A stretch of 33,676 nucleotides of DNA from Arthrobacter sp. H35-D1 (GCF_030063185.1 NZ_JASISP010000003.1:1-33676); one strand, 5' to 3'. Positions 15,194-25,600 are shown, counted from the first letter of the stretch. Notes: generated from the sequence alone by a model not told the origin. Made by a program: numbers and translations.

Positions 15194-15706
15194 ATGAACG
15201 ACACCAGGATTTGGTCGGTTTTGAAGCCCATGCATCCAGCCGGGTTGGAGGACATGCCGCTGGACGGGCAATGGCTCGAACCCCCCTTTAACAACGACGC
15301 CGCAGGCCGGGCCGTGGTGTGCAACGACGGTGACTTCCAGTTCGTGGTGGTGAACCGCAAAAGCGGTGCCGTCCTCTACGTCTGCGAAGACGAAGAAAGC
15401 CTCATGGCCTCTTCCCTAGCCACCTTGCCTGCCATTGTGGCCGCCTGGAATTCCATCGACAGCGACACCGTGGGACCGGAAGACGACGAAGATTTTTCCG
15501 CCGTGAAGAAGTCCTTTCAGGAACAACTGCAACTTTTGGATCCGCAGGCCGCTGCCAGCAATGAGTTCTGGGCGTTGTACACGGACGAGCTCACCAACGA
15601 AGACTATGTCGACATTGACGACGTCCCGGTCGAGGAAGAAGATCCGGAGTCGGATTCGGGGGACAATGACAGGCCCGGCGTCGACGAGACTTTTGTGGGA
15701 GCCTGA
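15194..15706 (+). CDS. Hypothetical acidic protein, SUKH-like
   Basis: A 170-residue protein I do not firmly recognise. The first ~95 residues have an alpha/beta look with a FQFVVVNRKSGAVLYVCEDE strand pair and an ATLPAIVAAWNSI helix, weakly reminiscent of SUKH-4-type domains. The last ~60 residues are strongly acidic (DYVDIDDVPVEEEDPESDSG) and probably disordered. There is no signal peptide or membrane helix. The ribosome site is excellent (AGGAGG, six bases before ATG), so it is well translated. SUKH domains include toxin-immunity proteins, but no toxin gene is beside it, so immunity is not claimed. Confidence 0.72.
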   Translation: MNDTRIWSVLKPMHPAGLEDMPLDGQWLEPPFNNDAAGRAVVCNDGDFQFVVVNRKSGAVLYVCEDEESLMASSLATLPAIVAAWNSIDSDTVGPEDDEDFSAVKKSFQEQLQLLDPQAAASNEFWALYTDELTNEDYVDIDDVPVEEEDPESDSGDNDRPGVDETFVGA

Positions 15707-15770
15707 GCAGCAGGCGAACCGCCGGTGGCACTGCGCAGCATCCACGCCTCGCTGGGATTAGGCTTCAAAC

Positions 15771-16187
15771 ATGGCAAAAATCAATGATCCGCAGACCATC
15801 CGGCGCTTGCTTTCAACACCGGGCCGATGGGCCGTGGTGGGACTTTCCAGGAACCCGCTGCGTCCTGCCGTTGATGTCTCGTATTTCCTGCAGCAGGAAC
15901 TTGGCCATGAGATCATCCCCGTCAGCCTCAAGGGCGACGACGTGCACGGCGCCAAGGGGTACCAAACATTGGCAGAGGTGCCCGGGCGCATCGATGTGGT
16001 GGACTGCTTCGTCAATTCCGCGAAAGTTGGGCCGGTGGTGGACCAAGCCATTGCCGTGGGTGCCAAGGCGGTGTGGCTGCAACTGGGTGTGGTGGATGAG
16101 GCGGCGGCCAAACGGGCACTGCAAGCCGGCCTGGATGTCGTCATGGACACCTGCCCCAAGATCGAAGCTGCAAGAATTGGCTTCTAG
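15771..16187 (+). CDS. CoA-binding protein (CoA_binding_2, YccU-like)
   Basis: A 138-residue Rossmann-type protein. The nucleotide-binding start RWAVVGLSRNPLRPAVDVS, the mid-domain HEIIPVSLKG and YQTLAEVPGRIDVVDCFVNS, then KAVWLQLGVVDEAA and a final VVMDTCPKIE are the standard pattern of small stand-alone CoA-binding proteins. In these proteins the late Cys before PKIE is usual. The domain binds CoA or an acyl-CoA; no enzyme activity is established for the family. The ATG at 15771 has only a weak ribosome site. Confidence 0.9.
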   Translation: MAKINDPQTIRRLLSTPGRWAVVGLSRNPLRPAVDVSYFLQQELGHEIIPVSLKGDDVHGAKGYQTLAEVPGRIDVVDCFVNSAKVGPVVDQAIAVGAKAVWLQLGVVDEAAAKRALQAGLDVVMDTCPKIEAARIGF

Positions 16188-16190
16188 GCT

Positions 16191-16213
16191 CCCCGCTTCC
16201 CCGCTTCCCCGCT
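16191..16213. repeat. 8-bp tandem repeat CCCCGCTT
   Basis: Two perfect CCCCGCTT units and a third that ends in G, in the gap after the CoA-binding gene. No function is evident. Confidence 0.75.
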
Positions 16214-16251
16214 GACCACACCACGAACCACAAAGGCGCCACGAAAAACAT

Positions 16252-17133
16252 ATGCCACGCCATTTTCGCCGATCCCGCCCCGCGGGCCGCTTGATCGGAT
16301 TCATCAGCCTTGCCTTTGCAGCTGTCTTGGTGACAGCCGGCATTTGGTGGGTGGCCGCATCCACCGGCGCCGGTCCGGCCGCCAGCCCGGCAACCGCTGC
16401 CCGCACCACGGCGGCAGCCGGACCGGAGGACCCTGGGCAAGGTTCGACGTCGTCCATGCCCAGCAGTGCAGCAGCGACAAACCCGGCGACGGGGCGCGTG
16501 GACACCTTGGACGGGCTGGTCCCCGACTATGTCCTGCCGCCCATTGAAGACGGCATGGTCCCGGTATTGACAAAGATTCCCACCGAGCAAAACGTGGTGT
16601 TCTTGACGCTTGACGACGGCGCCGTGAAGCGGGAATCGGACCTGGCGCTGTTGGAAAAGAACGGCATCCACGCGTCCCTTTTCCTGGCGAACACGTTCAT
16701 CGCCGGGGACCCGCAGTTTTTCGAGCAGTTCACGGATGCAGGGAACTTGGTGGAAAACCACTCCATGAGCCACAATCTGGGCTTCATCCAGCTGGGCTAT
16801 GAAGCGCAAAAGGCCGAAATCTGCGGCATGGCCGATTACGCCGAACAGCACTACGGGCGCCGGCCCGTGTTCTTTCGGCCGCCCGGCGGGCCTTACACCC
16901 AAGCCACCCGACAAGCCGCCGCGGCCTGTGGGATGAAGGCCCTTGTTGACTGGGAAGCCAAGGCCAATGCCAAGGGCATGGATTATCAGGTGGGGGCGGG
17001 GTTGCGCCCCGGAGACATTGTCCTGATGCACTTCCGTCCCGAGTTCGCCGAAGATTTGGCCGCGTTCACGGCGGCGCAGAAAGCGGCGGGGTTGAAGGTC
17101 GTGTTGCTCGAGGACTACCTGGCCACCCGGTAG
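16252..17133 (+). CDS. Polysaccharide deacetylase family protein, membrane-anchored
   Basis: A 293-residue protein with a basic N-terminus and one hydrophobic helix (about 15-37), then a Pro/Ala/Thr-rich linker to ~85, so the catalytic domain lies outside the membrane. The NodB-type domain (~110-285) has D121 and D122 (TLDDG), the metal-binding H170 and H174 (ENHSMSH), the RPPGGPY motif and a late LMHFRPEF in place of the usual LxH motif. Such enzymes remove N- or O-acetyl groups from cell-wall or surface glycans. The metal triad is intact, so activity is expected; the substrate, peptidoglycan or another polysaccharide, is open. Its stop is followed by the reductase gene ten bases later. Confidence 0.88.
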   Translation: MPRHFRRSRPAGRLIGFISLAFAAVLVTAGIWWVAASTGAGPAASPATAARTTAAAGPEDPGQGSTSSMPSSAAATNPATGRVDTLDGLVPDYVLPPIEDGMVPVLTKIPTEQNVVFLTLDDGAVKRESDLALLEKNGIHASLFLANTFIAGDPQFFEQFTDAGNLVENHSMSHNLGFIQLGYEAQKAEICGMADYAEQHYGRRPVFFRPPGGPYTQATRQAAAACGMKALVDWEAKANAKGMDYQVGAGLRPGDIVLMHFRPEFAEDLAAFTAAQKAAGLKVVLLEDYLATR

Positions 17134-17143
17134 CGTGGATGCC

Positions 17144-17713
17144 ATGACGCGATTTGTGTATTATACGGCCGCCACCCTGAACGGCTTTCTGGCGGATCAA
17201 GACCACTCGCTGGAATGGCTCTTTGCCGTGGATGACACCGACGGACCGGACATGGCGGGGTTCATGGACACCGTGGGCGTCTTCGTGGAGGGGTCCTCGA
17301 CCTACGAGTGGGTGCTGAAAGCGGAAAACCTGCTGGCCGAACCCCACAAGTGGCAGCAGTTCTACGGTTCGAGGCCCACCTACGTCTTCACCAGCAGGAC
17401 GCTTCCCGTGCCCGACGGCGCGGACGTCCGGTTTGTCAACGGCGACGTGGCCGCGGTGCTGGCGGAAATCACGGAAGCGGCAGGCTCGCGCGACGTCTGG
17501 GTGGTGGGCGGCGGGGACCTGGCCGGGCAGTTCCTGGACTGCGGATCCCTTGACGACCTGGTTGTCACCCTTGCTCCGGCCACACTGGCCGCGGGAGCGC
17601 CCCTGCTGCCACGAAATGTGGGGGCTGATCGGCTCAAGCTGCACAGCGCCAGCCACCAGGGAGAGTTTGCCGTGCTCACGTACTCGGTCCAGCGGCGGGA
17701 GAGCAAGCCATGA
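17144..17713 (+). CDS. Dihydrofolate reductase family protein (RibD C-terminal-like)
   Basis: A 189-residue reductase-fold protein: YYTAATLNGFLADQDHSLEW at the start, VGVFVEGSSTYEWVL, PTYVFTSRTLP, then the NADPH loop VWVVGGGDLAGQFLDCG and a final strand pair. This is the pattern of stand-alone RibD-C/YyaP-type proteins, which probably use NADPH; the substrate is unknown. ATG 17144 is preferred; an in-frame GTG lies three codons upstream. It begins a tight three-gene set: its stop overlaps the next ATG by four bases. Confidence 0.88.
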   Translation: MTRFVYYTAATLNGFLADQDHSLEWLFAVDDTDGPDMAGFMDTVGVFVEGSSTYEWVLKAENLLAEPHKWQQFYGSRPTYVFTSRTLPVPDGADVRFVNGDVAAVLAEITEAAGSRDVWVVGGGDLAGQFLDCGSLDDLVVTLAPATLAAGAPLLPRNVGADRLKLHSASHQGEFAVLTYSVQRRESKP

Positions 17714-18111
17714 GCATTGCGGCCGGGACACTGCGGACTGCGGCGCTGGCGATGGCCGGGGCCTATGAAGACTTCCCGTTTGGGCCCGAAACAAGTGTTT
17801 TCAAGGTCAAGGCCCCCGGAGGAGGAGAACGGCCCGGGAAAGTGTTTGCCCTGGGCGATCTGGACGGGGAGCCACTCTGCATCAGTTACAAGTGCGACCC
17901 CGAACTGGCCCCTGCCCTTCGGGCGGGAAATCCTGGAATTACCGGCGGCTACCACCTGAACAAACGGCACTGGAACACTGTTGACACCTCTCTGGTGGAC
18001 GAGCAAATGGTGCTGGAGATGCTGGAAGACTCCTACGACCTGGTGGTGGCTGGGTTGCCGAAGAAACTGCAAGAAGCATTGAAATGGAGCGCACATGTCG
18101 CCAAAAGCTAG
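17710..18111 (+). CDS. MmcQ/YjbR family DNA-binding-like protein
   Basis: A 133-residue protein of the YjbR fold. Signature parts are YEDFPFGPETSVFKV near the N-terminus, KVFALGDLDGEPLCISYKCD, the GYHLNKRHWNTV motif and a C-terminal SYDLVVAGLPKK. The fold resembles a cyanobacterial/TfoX-type double-wing protein, and the molecular role is not known. It overlaps the genes on both sides (ATGA upstream, 17 bases downstream), so the three are one translational unit. Confidence 0.9.
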   Translation: MSIAAGTLRTAALAMAGAYEDFPFGPETSVFKVKAPGGGERPGKVFALGDLDGEPLCISYKCDPELAPALRAGNPGITGGYHLNKRHWNTVDTSLVDEQMVLEMLEDSYDLVVAGLPKKLQEALKWSAHVAKS

Positions 18112-18673
18112 CCAAGACCGCCTCGACTACCCGTTCATGGGGCTCACACGGTTGATGGCCCAAAAGCGGGCCGGCACCGGCCAGTGGCCCAAGGGCTTCG
18201 GCCATGTGGACAAGACGGTGTCAGTGGGCCACGGACGAGCGGCTTTTTCGGCCCTGGCCGAGGGCATCCTGGGGTGGGAGATCCAGCAGGGTGCCGGTTT
18301 GACGGTTGCAGCACCGCCGCGGGCCGTGGTGGGGGCGCGCGTGGTCAGCGGATTTGGGGTGGGCAATCTCCGGCTGCCCGTGCCCTGTGAAGTCGTGTGG
18401 GCCATGGAGCCCCAGCTGGCGCCGGGCCCCGACGGCACGGAGGTTCGGATGGCCGGATTCGGTTACGGAACCTTGCCCGGACATCCTGCCCTGGGCGAGG
18501 AGGCGTTCATCGCCATGATGGGCGCCGACGGCCGTGTGCAGTTCAGGCTCTTGGCGTTCAGCAAGCCCGCCGGGCTGATCTTTGCGTTGGGATCGCCCGT
18601 CACAAAACTCGCCCAGGCCGGTGTGACCCGCTCTTATCAGCATGCCGCCCGCTCACTGACCGGCGGCTTTTAG
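18095..18673 (+). CDS. DUF1990 family protein
   Basis: A 192-residue protein starting 17 bases inside the preceding gene. The family pattern is clear: an N-terminal HVDKTVSVGHGRAAF region, an AAPPRAVVGARVV strand, VVWAMEP, and the hallmark FGYGTLPGHPALGEEAFI followed by FRLLAFSKPAG. DUF1990 proteins resemble the START/SRPBCC fold and may bind a hydrophobic ligand. No enzyme role is established. The stop at 18671-18673 is followed by about 150 bases without a gene, in which only the purL terminator is seen. Confidence 0.9.
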   Translation: MSPKASQDRLDYPFMGLTRLMAQKRAGTGQWPKGFGHVDKTVSVGHGRAAFSALAEGILGWEIQQGAGLTVAAPPRAVVGARVVSGFGVGNLRLPVPCEVVWAMEPQLAPGPDGTEVRMAGFGYGTLPGHPALGEEAFIAMMGADGRVQFRLLAFSKPAGLIFALGSPVTKLAQAGVTRSYQHAARSLTGGF

Positions 18674-18810
18674 CGCCTGTTTGCTGCCTTGAGCGGGCCA
18701 CGCCGTGGCTGCAGATGCCACCCGGAACGTAGAGACGGGCTTTGTGCGCTTCGTTGGTGGCGAACGCGAGGGCCGCTTCTGCACTGGCGCCCGGCCCACC
18801 ATGAACTGTG

Positions 18811-18855
18811 CGCAGAAAGAAACCCCGGCCGGCTTCGAGATGAGCTGACCGGGGT
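18811..18855 (-). terminator. Intrinsic terminator of the purSQL operon
   Basis: On the minus strand ACCCCGG-TCA-GCT (18855-18843) pairs with AGC-CGG-CCGGGGT (ending 18822) around an 8-base loop, with one mismatch, and is followed by a T-rich run TTTCTTTCT (18821-18813). It lies 27 bases after the purL stop. Nothing else is seen in 18674-18881. Confidence 0.75.
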
Positions 18856-18881
18856 ATTCTGAGCGGACCCACAGCGTGTGG

Positions 18882-21200
18882 TCAGCCGAAGTACTTCGGC
18901 AGCGTCTCCTCGTGTGCTTCACGGAGTTCAGACAGCGGGGCAGTGAACAGGCCCTGCAGGTCGAGTGCGCCGCCGGCGGCGTCAACAACTCCGATGCGGG
19001 AGACCGGGAACCGCCGGGCGGTGCACATGTCGTTGAAGCGGACTTCCTCGGAGCGCGGCACAGCCACAATGGCGCGTCCCTGCGTTTCGGAGAACAGCAA
19101 CGTGAACGTGTCGACGCCGTCGCGGGCGGCAACTTCGTCCAGGGCAACGCGTGCGCCGGTGTTGAAACGCAGCGCCGACTCAACCAGGGCTGCTGCGAGG
19201 CCACCTTCGGAGAGATCGTGGGCGGAGTCGATCATGCCGTCGCGGGAGGCGTTGATGAGGATTTCGCCCAATTCACGCTCGCGCTCCAGATTTACGGCCG
19301 GCGGGAGCCCTCCGAGGTGTCCGCGCAGGTTGGCCCACTCGGAGCCGTCCATGTCGTTAGCGGTGGTTCCGAGCAGGTAAATGGCCTGCCCGTCCTCAGC
19401 CCAGCCCGACGGCGTGCGGCGGGCAACGTCGTCGAACTTGCCCAACACTGCCACCACGGGGGTGGGGTGGATGGGCGTGCTGCCGGTCTGGTTGTACAGC
19501 GAGACGTTGCCTCCTGTGACCGGGATGCCCAGCACCATGCAGGCGTCGGAGAGCCCGCGGATGGCTTCGGCCAGCTGCCACATGACGTCCGGGTCTTCGG
19601 GGGAGCCGAAGTTCAGGCAGTCGGACACTGCCATGGGGATGGCGCCGGAGGTGGCGACGTTGCGGTAGGCCTCGGACAAGGCGAGCTGGGCGCCGTGGTA
19701 CGGGTCCAGGAAGGTGTAGCGGCCGTTGGCGTCGGTGGCCAGGGCCACGCCCAGCCCGGTCTCCTCGTCGACACGGATCACGCCGGAGTCGTCGGGGAAG
19801 GCCATGGCAGTGTTGCCGCCCACGTAGCGGTCGTACTGGTTGGTGATCCAGTCCTTTGAGCACATGTTGGGGGAGGCGATGAGTTCCAGCACGGCGGCCT
19901 TGAGCTCATCGGCTGAGGAGGGCCGGCCGCCGTCGTGGACGGAACCGGTGAAGGTGTCGGCTTGAAGCGCGTCCTGCCATTCCGGCCGAGCGTAGGGGCG
20001 GTCATAAACCGGTCCATCGTGCGCCACGGTGCGGGGGTCGACGTCCACAATGACTGCGCCGTCCCACTTGATGATCAAGCGTCCGGTGTCGGTGACTTCG
20101 CCGAGCCAGGAATACTCCACGGCCCACTTGTCCATGACGGCTTCGAAGGCTGCCACGTTCGCGGGGGAGACCACCGCCATCATGCGTTCCTGGGACTCGG
20201 ACATGAGAATTTCGCCCGGTGTGAGGCTGGGATCGCGCAGTAGTACGGACGTCAGCTCAACTTCCATGCCGCCGTCGCCGTTGGAGGCCAGCTCGGACGT
20301 GGCGCAGGAAATGCCTGCTGCACCGAGGTCTTGGATGCCTTCGACGAGGGAACCCTTGAACAGTTCCAGGCAGCACTCGATGAGCACTTTCTCGGCGAAG
20401 GGGTCACCCACCTGCACGGCGGGGCGCTTGGAAGGCTTCGTGTCATCGAAAGATTCCGAGGATAGGATCGAGGCCCCGCCGATGCCGTCGCCACCGGTGC
20501 GGGCGCCAAAGAGCACCACCTTGTTGCCCTTGCCGGAAGCGTTGGCCAGGCGAATGTCCTCGTGGCGCATGACGCCCACGGCCAGTGCGTTGACCAGCGG
20601 GTTGCCCTGATACACCGAGTCAAAGACCATTTCGCCGCCAATGTTTGGCAGGCCCAAGGAGTTGCCGTAGCCGCCAATGCCGGCCACCGCCCCGTGCATG
20701 ACGCGGGCGGTGTCGGGGTGGTCGATGGCACCAAAACGCAACGGATCCATCACGGCCACGGGGCGTGCACCCATGGAGATGATGTCGCGGACAATGCCGC
20801 CAATGCCGGTTGCGGCGCCCTGGTACGGCTCGATCATGGAGGGGGAGTTGTGCGACTCAATCTTGAACGTCACGGCCCAGCCGTCGCCCAAGTTGGTGAC
20901 GCCGGCGTTTTCGCCAATGCCCACCAGCATGTCCTTCTTCATTTCCTCGGTGACCTTTGCACCGAACTGGCGCAGGTGGTTCTTGGAGGACTTGTAGGAG
21001 CAGTGCTCGCTCCACATGACGGAGTACATGGCCAGCTCGGCGGCGGTGGGGCGGCGGCCCAAAACCTTCACGACGTCGTCGAACTCGTTTTGCTTCAAGC
21101 CAAGCTCGGCCCACGGCAGCTCCACCTCGGGGGTGGCTGCAGCGGTTTCAACGGTGTCGATGTTGAATTTCTTCGCGGGGTCGGTAGCGATCTCGCTCAT
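18882..21200 (-). CDS. purL: Phosphoribosylformylglycinamidine synthase subunit PurL
   Basis: A 772-residue small-type PurL, the synthetase subunit of FGAM synthase in de novo purine synthesis. With PurQ and PurS it converts FGAR, glutamine and ATP to FGAM. The catalytic His region is [11 protein letters not shown] (H66). Further landmarks are [68 protein letters not shown], and in the second half [27 protein letters not shown] and [11 protein letters not shown]. The length and motifs are those of intact enzymes. The ATG at 21200 directly follows the purQ stop (TAAATG), so translation is coupled. It is the last gene of purSQL and a terminator follows. Confidence 0.98.
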   Translation of the reverse strand: MSEIATDPAKKFNIDTVETAAATPEVELPWAELGLKQNEFDDVVKVLGRRPTAAELAMYSVMWSEHCSYKSSKNHLRQFGAKVTEEMKKDMLVGIGENAGVTNLGDGWAVTFKIESHNSPSMIEPYQGAATGIGGIVRDIISMGARPVAVMDPLRFGAIDHPDTARVMHGAVAGIGGYGNSLGLPNIGGEMVFDSVYQGNPLVNALAVGVMRHEDIRLANASGKGNKVVLFGARTGGDGIGGASILSSESFDDTKPSKRPAVQVGDPFAEKVLIECCLELFKGSLVEGIQDLGAAGISCATSELASNGDGGMEVELTSVLLRDPSLTPGEILMSESQERMMAVVSPANVAAFEAVMDKWAVEYSWLGEVTDTGRLIIKWDGAVIVDVDPRTVAHDGPVYDRPYARPEWQDALQADTFTGSVHDGGRPSSADELKAAVLELIASPNMCSKDWITNQYDRYVGGNTAMAFPDDSGVIRVDEETGLGVALATDANGRYTFLDPYHGAQLALSEAYRNVATSGAIPMAVSDCLNFGSPEDPDVMWQLAEAIRGLSDACMVLGIPVTGGNVSLYNQTGSTPIHPTPVVAVLGKFDDVARRTPSGWAEDGQAIYLLGTTANDMDGSEWANLRGHLGGLPPAVNLERERELGEILINASRDGMIDSAHDLSEGGLAAALVESALRFNTGARVALDEVAARDGVDTFTLLFSETQGRAIVAVPRSEEVRFNDMCTARRFPVSRIGVVDAAGGALDLQGLFTAPLSELREAHEETLPKYFG

Positions 21201-21953
21201 TTATTTGTCTCCCAGAAGTGTGTTCAGCACCGACGTGATGAAGCCCAGGCCATCGGTGCCGGTGTGGGCGGGGCCGTATCCGGTCTCCACTGCGTGTTCG
21301 GGGTGCGGCATAAGGCCCACCACATTGCCGGCGGCGTTGGAAATACCGGCAATGTTGCGGCGTGAGCCGTTGGGGTTGCGGCCCACGTAGCGGAACGCCA
21401 CGCGGCCCTCGGCCTCAAGGGCGTCAAGGGTCTTTTCGTCGGCTATGTACTGGCCGTCCTGGTTCTTCAGCGGAACCGTGATGTCTTGGCCCGCGGCGTA
21501 CGCGTTGGTCCATGCGGTGGCGTTGTTTTCCACGCGCAGCACCTGATCGCGACACAGGAACTTCAAGTGGTCGTTCTTGATCATGGAACCTGGCAAAAGG
21601 TGTGCTTCGGTCAGGATCTGGAAGCCGTTGCAAATACCCAGCACGGGCAGCTTGGCATCCGAGTTTGCCGCGTCGATGATCTGGGCCATCAAGGGAGCAA
21701 ATCGGGAGATGGCGCCTGCGCGCAGGTAGTCGCCATAGGAGAAGCCGCCGGGGATGATGACGGCGTCAACATCGGCCAGGGCGGTATCGGCATGCCAAAG
21801 TTCGACGGCGGTGGCGCCGGAGAGGCGCACGGCGCGGACTGCGTCTCGGTCATCGAGGGTGCCGGGAAAGGTCACTACGCCGATGCGGGCACCCGCCAGA
21901 CGGGAATCAACAGGAGCCTGGAAGGCCCCGCCAATCAAGGGAGTTTCTGTCAT
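21201..21953 (-). CDS. purQ: Phosphoribosylformylglycinamidine synthase subunit PurQ
   Basis: A 250-residue class I glutamine amidotransferase that supplies ammonia to PurL. The nucleophile is C108 in [13 protein letters not shown], and the His/Glu pair lies in [10 protein letters not shown] near residue 220. An [17 protein letters not shown] segment precedes the nucleophile elbow and matches PurQ rather than other amidotransferases. The N-terminus carries about 20 extra residues ([20 protein letters not shown]) before the usual [10 protein letters not shown] start. The ATG at 21953 lies two bases after the purS stop. Confidence 0.98.
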   Translation of the reverse strand: MTETPLIGGAFQAPVDSRLAGARIGVVTFPGTLDDRDAVRAVRLSGATAVELWHADTALADVDAVIIPGGFSYGDYLRAGAISRFAPLMAQIIDAANSDAKLPVLGICNGFQILTEAHLLPGSMIKNDHLKFLCRDQVLRVENNATAWTNAYAAGQDITVPLKNQDGQYIADEKTLDALEAEGRVAFRYVGRNPNGSRRNIAGISNAAGNVVGLMPHPEHAVETGYGPAHTGTDGLGFITSVLNTLLGDK

Positions 21954-21955
21954 GG

Positions 21956-22207
21956 TTAGTCCGCCACAACTTCAATGTTGACGACGTCTTCGATGACGGG
22001 GTTGGAAAGCATGGTTTCCGCGGCCTGCCGGGCCTGGGCCAGAATTTCTTCGGTCACCTCGCCGTCAACGAAAAGTTCAAAGCGCTTGCCCTGGCGGACA
22101 GAGGGGAATGCGGTGAAGCCCAGACGGGGAAGTGCGCCAACAATGGCCTTTCCCTGCGGGTCCAGAATTTCGGGCTTGAGCATGACGTCGACAACGATCC
22201 GGGGCAT
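21956..22207 (-). CDS. purS: Phosphoribosylformylglycinamidine synthase subunit PurS
   Basis: An 83-residue protein of normal family length that bridges PurL and PurQ in the FGAM synthase complex. Motifs are [34 protein letters not shown] and a C-terminal [13 protein letters not shown]. It is the first gene of purSQL. The ATG at 22207 follows a CAGGAGTTCCTTCG leader in which AGGAG is the ribosome site. Confidence 0.97.
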   Translation of the reverse strand: MPRIVVDVMLKPEILDPQGKAIVGALPRLGFTAFPSVRQGKRFELFVDGEVTEEILAQARQAAETMLSNPVIEDVVNIEVVAD

Positions 22208-22299
22208 CGAAGGAACTCCTGATGTTAAAGGGGATGGCCACGGAAGTGCCGTCTTACGCCGTCTTGTCGGCCAGGGGGTCAGCCTGAGAAATCCAATAA

Positions 22300-22334
22300 G
22301 GAAAGCGCTCCGCGAGCTTGCTTTCCCATTCTAC
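22300..22334 (-). promoter_or_regulatory. purSQL leader: possible -10 box and hairpin
   Basis: On the minus strand TAGAAT (22334-22329) is a reasonable -10 box. Just after it comes a strong hairpin: GGAAAGC and GCTTTCC (22300-22326) enclose an inner GCTC-GCG-GAGC stem with a two-base bulge. The hairpin would lie at the very 5' end of the purSQL message, about 95 bases before purS. It is followed by TTATT, too short for a clear terminator, so it may be a stability or attenuator element. No known purine riboswitch core is seen. Confidence 0.45.
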
Positions 22335-22507
22335 GCAGTGATTGCAAACGGAGAAATTTTAGTGGTGCACATCGCATCCTCTGCAGAAGCCGTTGCCACT
22401 GCGCCCCTGCCGGAGTAACGGCATTGTTACGGCTGCCAGCAACGAGCACGCAAGCCCCGTATTCAGCGACTCTCCGCAGCGTCGTTGATCCGAAAGGACA
22501 AAATCCT

Positions 22508-22524
22508 TATGCATGTGATGCATA
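22508..22524. promoter_or_regulatory. Operator-like palindrome upstream of the sialidase
   Basis: A perfect inverted repeat TATGCAT-GTG-ATGCATA (7-3-7), 111-127 bases before the sialidase start. TAGGTT (22541-22546) downstream could be a -10 box, which would put the palindrome over the -35 region, a repressor position. Nothing further is recognised in 22335-22507 or 22547-22620. Confidence 0.55.
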
Positions 22525-22634
22525 GCACTTCAAGATGGGGTAGGTTGTCCTATGTCCTGGTTGGAGGGGGCCGTCGGGGCGGTTTTGTTCGTTTGCAGGT
22601 AATTTGGCCGGCCATGGCCACTTGAAAGGAATGC

Positions 22635-25600
22635 ATGAGTTATCTGAACACGGTTCGCCGTCCCAAAGGTGGGCGGATTGCGGTCACGGCGGGAGTGTTG
22701 GCTGCCGGAGTTGTTGCGGCCATGATGGGCCCGGTCTTTTCCCTCGCGACGGCAGGCCAGGCGGTTGCCGCAGATGCCGGAAGCTACGAGGAGCAAGTTC
22801 TTGCCAAAAATGGCGACAACGCCATTGACCCGGCCCTTGGCCGCTTCTATCGAATCCCTGCCCTCGCCGACCTCGGCGGCGGCGTGGTGTTGGCCTCGTA
22901 TGACGGCCGCCCGGACGGTGCCGATGCGCCGTCCGCCAATTCAATTGTGCAGCGCCGCAGCATTGACGGCGGCAACACCTGGGGTGCGCCCACCTACATT
23001 GCCCGCGGCCAGGAGGCGAAGAACGGCAACAAGAAATTCGGGTTCAGCGACCCCAGCTACGTCGTTGACAAGGTCACCGGCGATGTCTTCAACTTCCACG
23101 TGTATTCAAAGGACGTGGGTTTCCAGGGAAGCGGCTTTGGCAATGACGACGCCGACCGCAACATCATCGGCACGGAAGTTTCCGTCTCCAAGGACAAGGG
23201 CCTGAGCTGGTCAACGGATCCGGCCAACATGCCGGTTCTGCCCCCTGCAGACTATGCAGCTGGTTCGAAATTTGCCGACTTTGACGGCCCCCTCATCACC
23301 GATGTGGTCAAGCCCGTTGGCGACCCCACCAATGTTGGTGGGGTCTCCGGCGTCTTCGCGGCTTCCGGTGAAGGAATCCAACTGCAATACGGCGAACACA
23401 AGGGCCGCCTCATCCAGCAGTTCACCGGCAAGGTCAAGCAGGCCGATGGTTCTGTTCCGTACCAGGCGTACAGCGTGTATTCCGATGACCACGGAGCAAC
23501 CTGGGAGCGCGGCGAGTTCACCGGCACCGGCATGGATGAGAACAAGACCGTGGAACTCTCCAACGGCGATGTCATGCTCAACTCGCGTGCCAGCAGCGGC
23601 GGCAATGGTGGACGCAAGGTTGCCATTTCCAAGGATGGCGGCCAGTCGTACGGCCCCGTCACGATTGACGCCACGTTGACGGATCCAGTCAACAACGCCT
23701 CCATCACACGCATGTACCCCAACGCAGCCCAAGGCTCGGCTGAGGCAAAGATGCTGTTGTTCTCCAACGCGAACTCCAGCAGTGGCCGCCAGAATGGCAC
23801 CATCCGCTATTCCTGCAACGACGGGACCAGCTGGAGCGCCGGCAAGCAGTTCAAGGCCGGTGCCATGAGCTACTCCACCGCCACGGCCCTGAGCGACGGG
23901 ACCTTTGGTGTCTTCTACGAAGGCGACAGCAACACCATGACCTTCGGCAAGTTCGACGCCGCCTGGCTGGGTGTCGACTGCGAAAATTCCATGACTGCTG
24001 TGCTCTCTGCTGCCCCCGTTTCAGGAGCCAACGGGGCAAGTGTTTCAGCGCAGCTGACTGTGACGAACAATGGCACGGAAACGCTGTCTGGTGCCACCGC
24101 GTCGTTTGCTGCCAAGGCAGGCTGGAACTTTGACTCGGTGGTGGTTCCCGACGTTGCGCCAGACGCCACGGTGACAGTGGAAGTCCCGCTCACCATCCCT
24201 GAATACGCGAAGGCAGGAAACATCAACCTGTCGGCTTCGCTCTCACTGGGGGACCAGACAGTTGCAGCCACCGTGCCGGTGACCATCACCGGCGGCGCCA
24301 CGAAGAACATCGTTGGCCTCGACATCAAGGGATCAGCAACGGACATTGCTCGCGACCTCGGGGCAGACCCCTACGTTGTGGGCAGCAAAGTTCCCTACAC
24401 ATTTGTGGTAAGCAGCCTCAGCAACGTCGCCGTCAACGCGGTGCCGCTGACAGGCAACTTTGATCCTCTGGTGCCTGCCGACCGTGGCGGCGCCACCAAC
24501 GCCGGAAACTGCCGCTTCAACAACCTTGCAGTGTCTGGGAACTTCAGCTGCACCACCCCTCGTCACCAAGTCACGGCCGAGGAATTGGCGAATGGATTCT
24601 TTGTTCCGCTGACCACGTGGGAAGCAACAGCCACCGGAGCCACCACGCAGAACTACACCGTCACCGGGGCGGAAGTGGATTTGCTTCTGCGGAAGCCTGC
24701 AGTATCGGTGGAGTACACCGCGGGGGCATTGATCGATGTCGACGAAAGTGGCTTTGCCACCGTCGGCGACACCATCACCTATACGGGCCATGTCGCCAAC
24801 ACGGGCAACGTCAAGCTGACGAACATTGCTGTCCCTGGCCAGGCTGGCTTTGACTTGGACATTGCGGCCAGCAAGACCCTGACACGCGTTTACACATTGA
24901 CGGCAGCAGACGTGGCGGCCAACAAGGTAGCAGCCAAGGATCTGTCGGCAATCGCCTACAACGGGAAAAAGGCCGTTTCCGCTTCATCGAGTGCTCCGGT
25001 GGTCAAGGCGTGCGCTGATGAACTGTGCGGTGAAGAGCCGCCGATGGAGAACTTGATCCCACAAGGCGAGATCAGCATCGAGTCTGTCTCCTCCGAGGAG
25101 CTCACGGGGGAAACCGCCCCCAGCGGTCCGGCGGCAGCGCTTCTTGACGGCGATGTTGAGTCCTTCTGGCACACCAAATGGTCCGGCACACCGGACGATT
25201 TCCCCCACTCGGTGGTTTTCGATCTGGGCAAGGAATACCAAGTTACTGGTTTCGAATACACACAGCGCCAGAATGGTGCGAACGGCAGGATAAAGGATTA
25301 CGAGATCCATGTCTCCGAGAGCCCCACGGAGTTCGGTACAAAGGTGGCAAGCGGTACATTTGCGGCTGTCAACGAGAGCCAGCGCATCACCATTGGCGGC
25401 AACAAAGTAGGCCGCTACGTGAAACTTGTTGGCCTGAACTCCATCGCCGGCAACGAATTCGCCGGCGGGGCAGAGGCCAACATCGGTGGACTGGTGACCA
25501 GCGACGAAACTGCAAGCATCGCTGCGACACCGGGGACAGTGGAGGCTGGCAAGGACGTATCGCTTGCACTCTCCGGCTTTCCGGCAAGCAGCGAAGTGGA

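Noticed and set aside
18653-18881. Minus-strand frames in the gap after DUF1990 that could be a gene remnant
   Set aside because: No ribosome site and no recognisable domain; the region is explained in part by the purL terminator.
21975-22418. A plus-strand frame opposite purS and running into its leader
   Set aside because: It is a shadow of purS with no domain; the leader part has a better explanation as promoter and hairpin.
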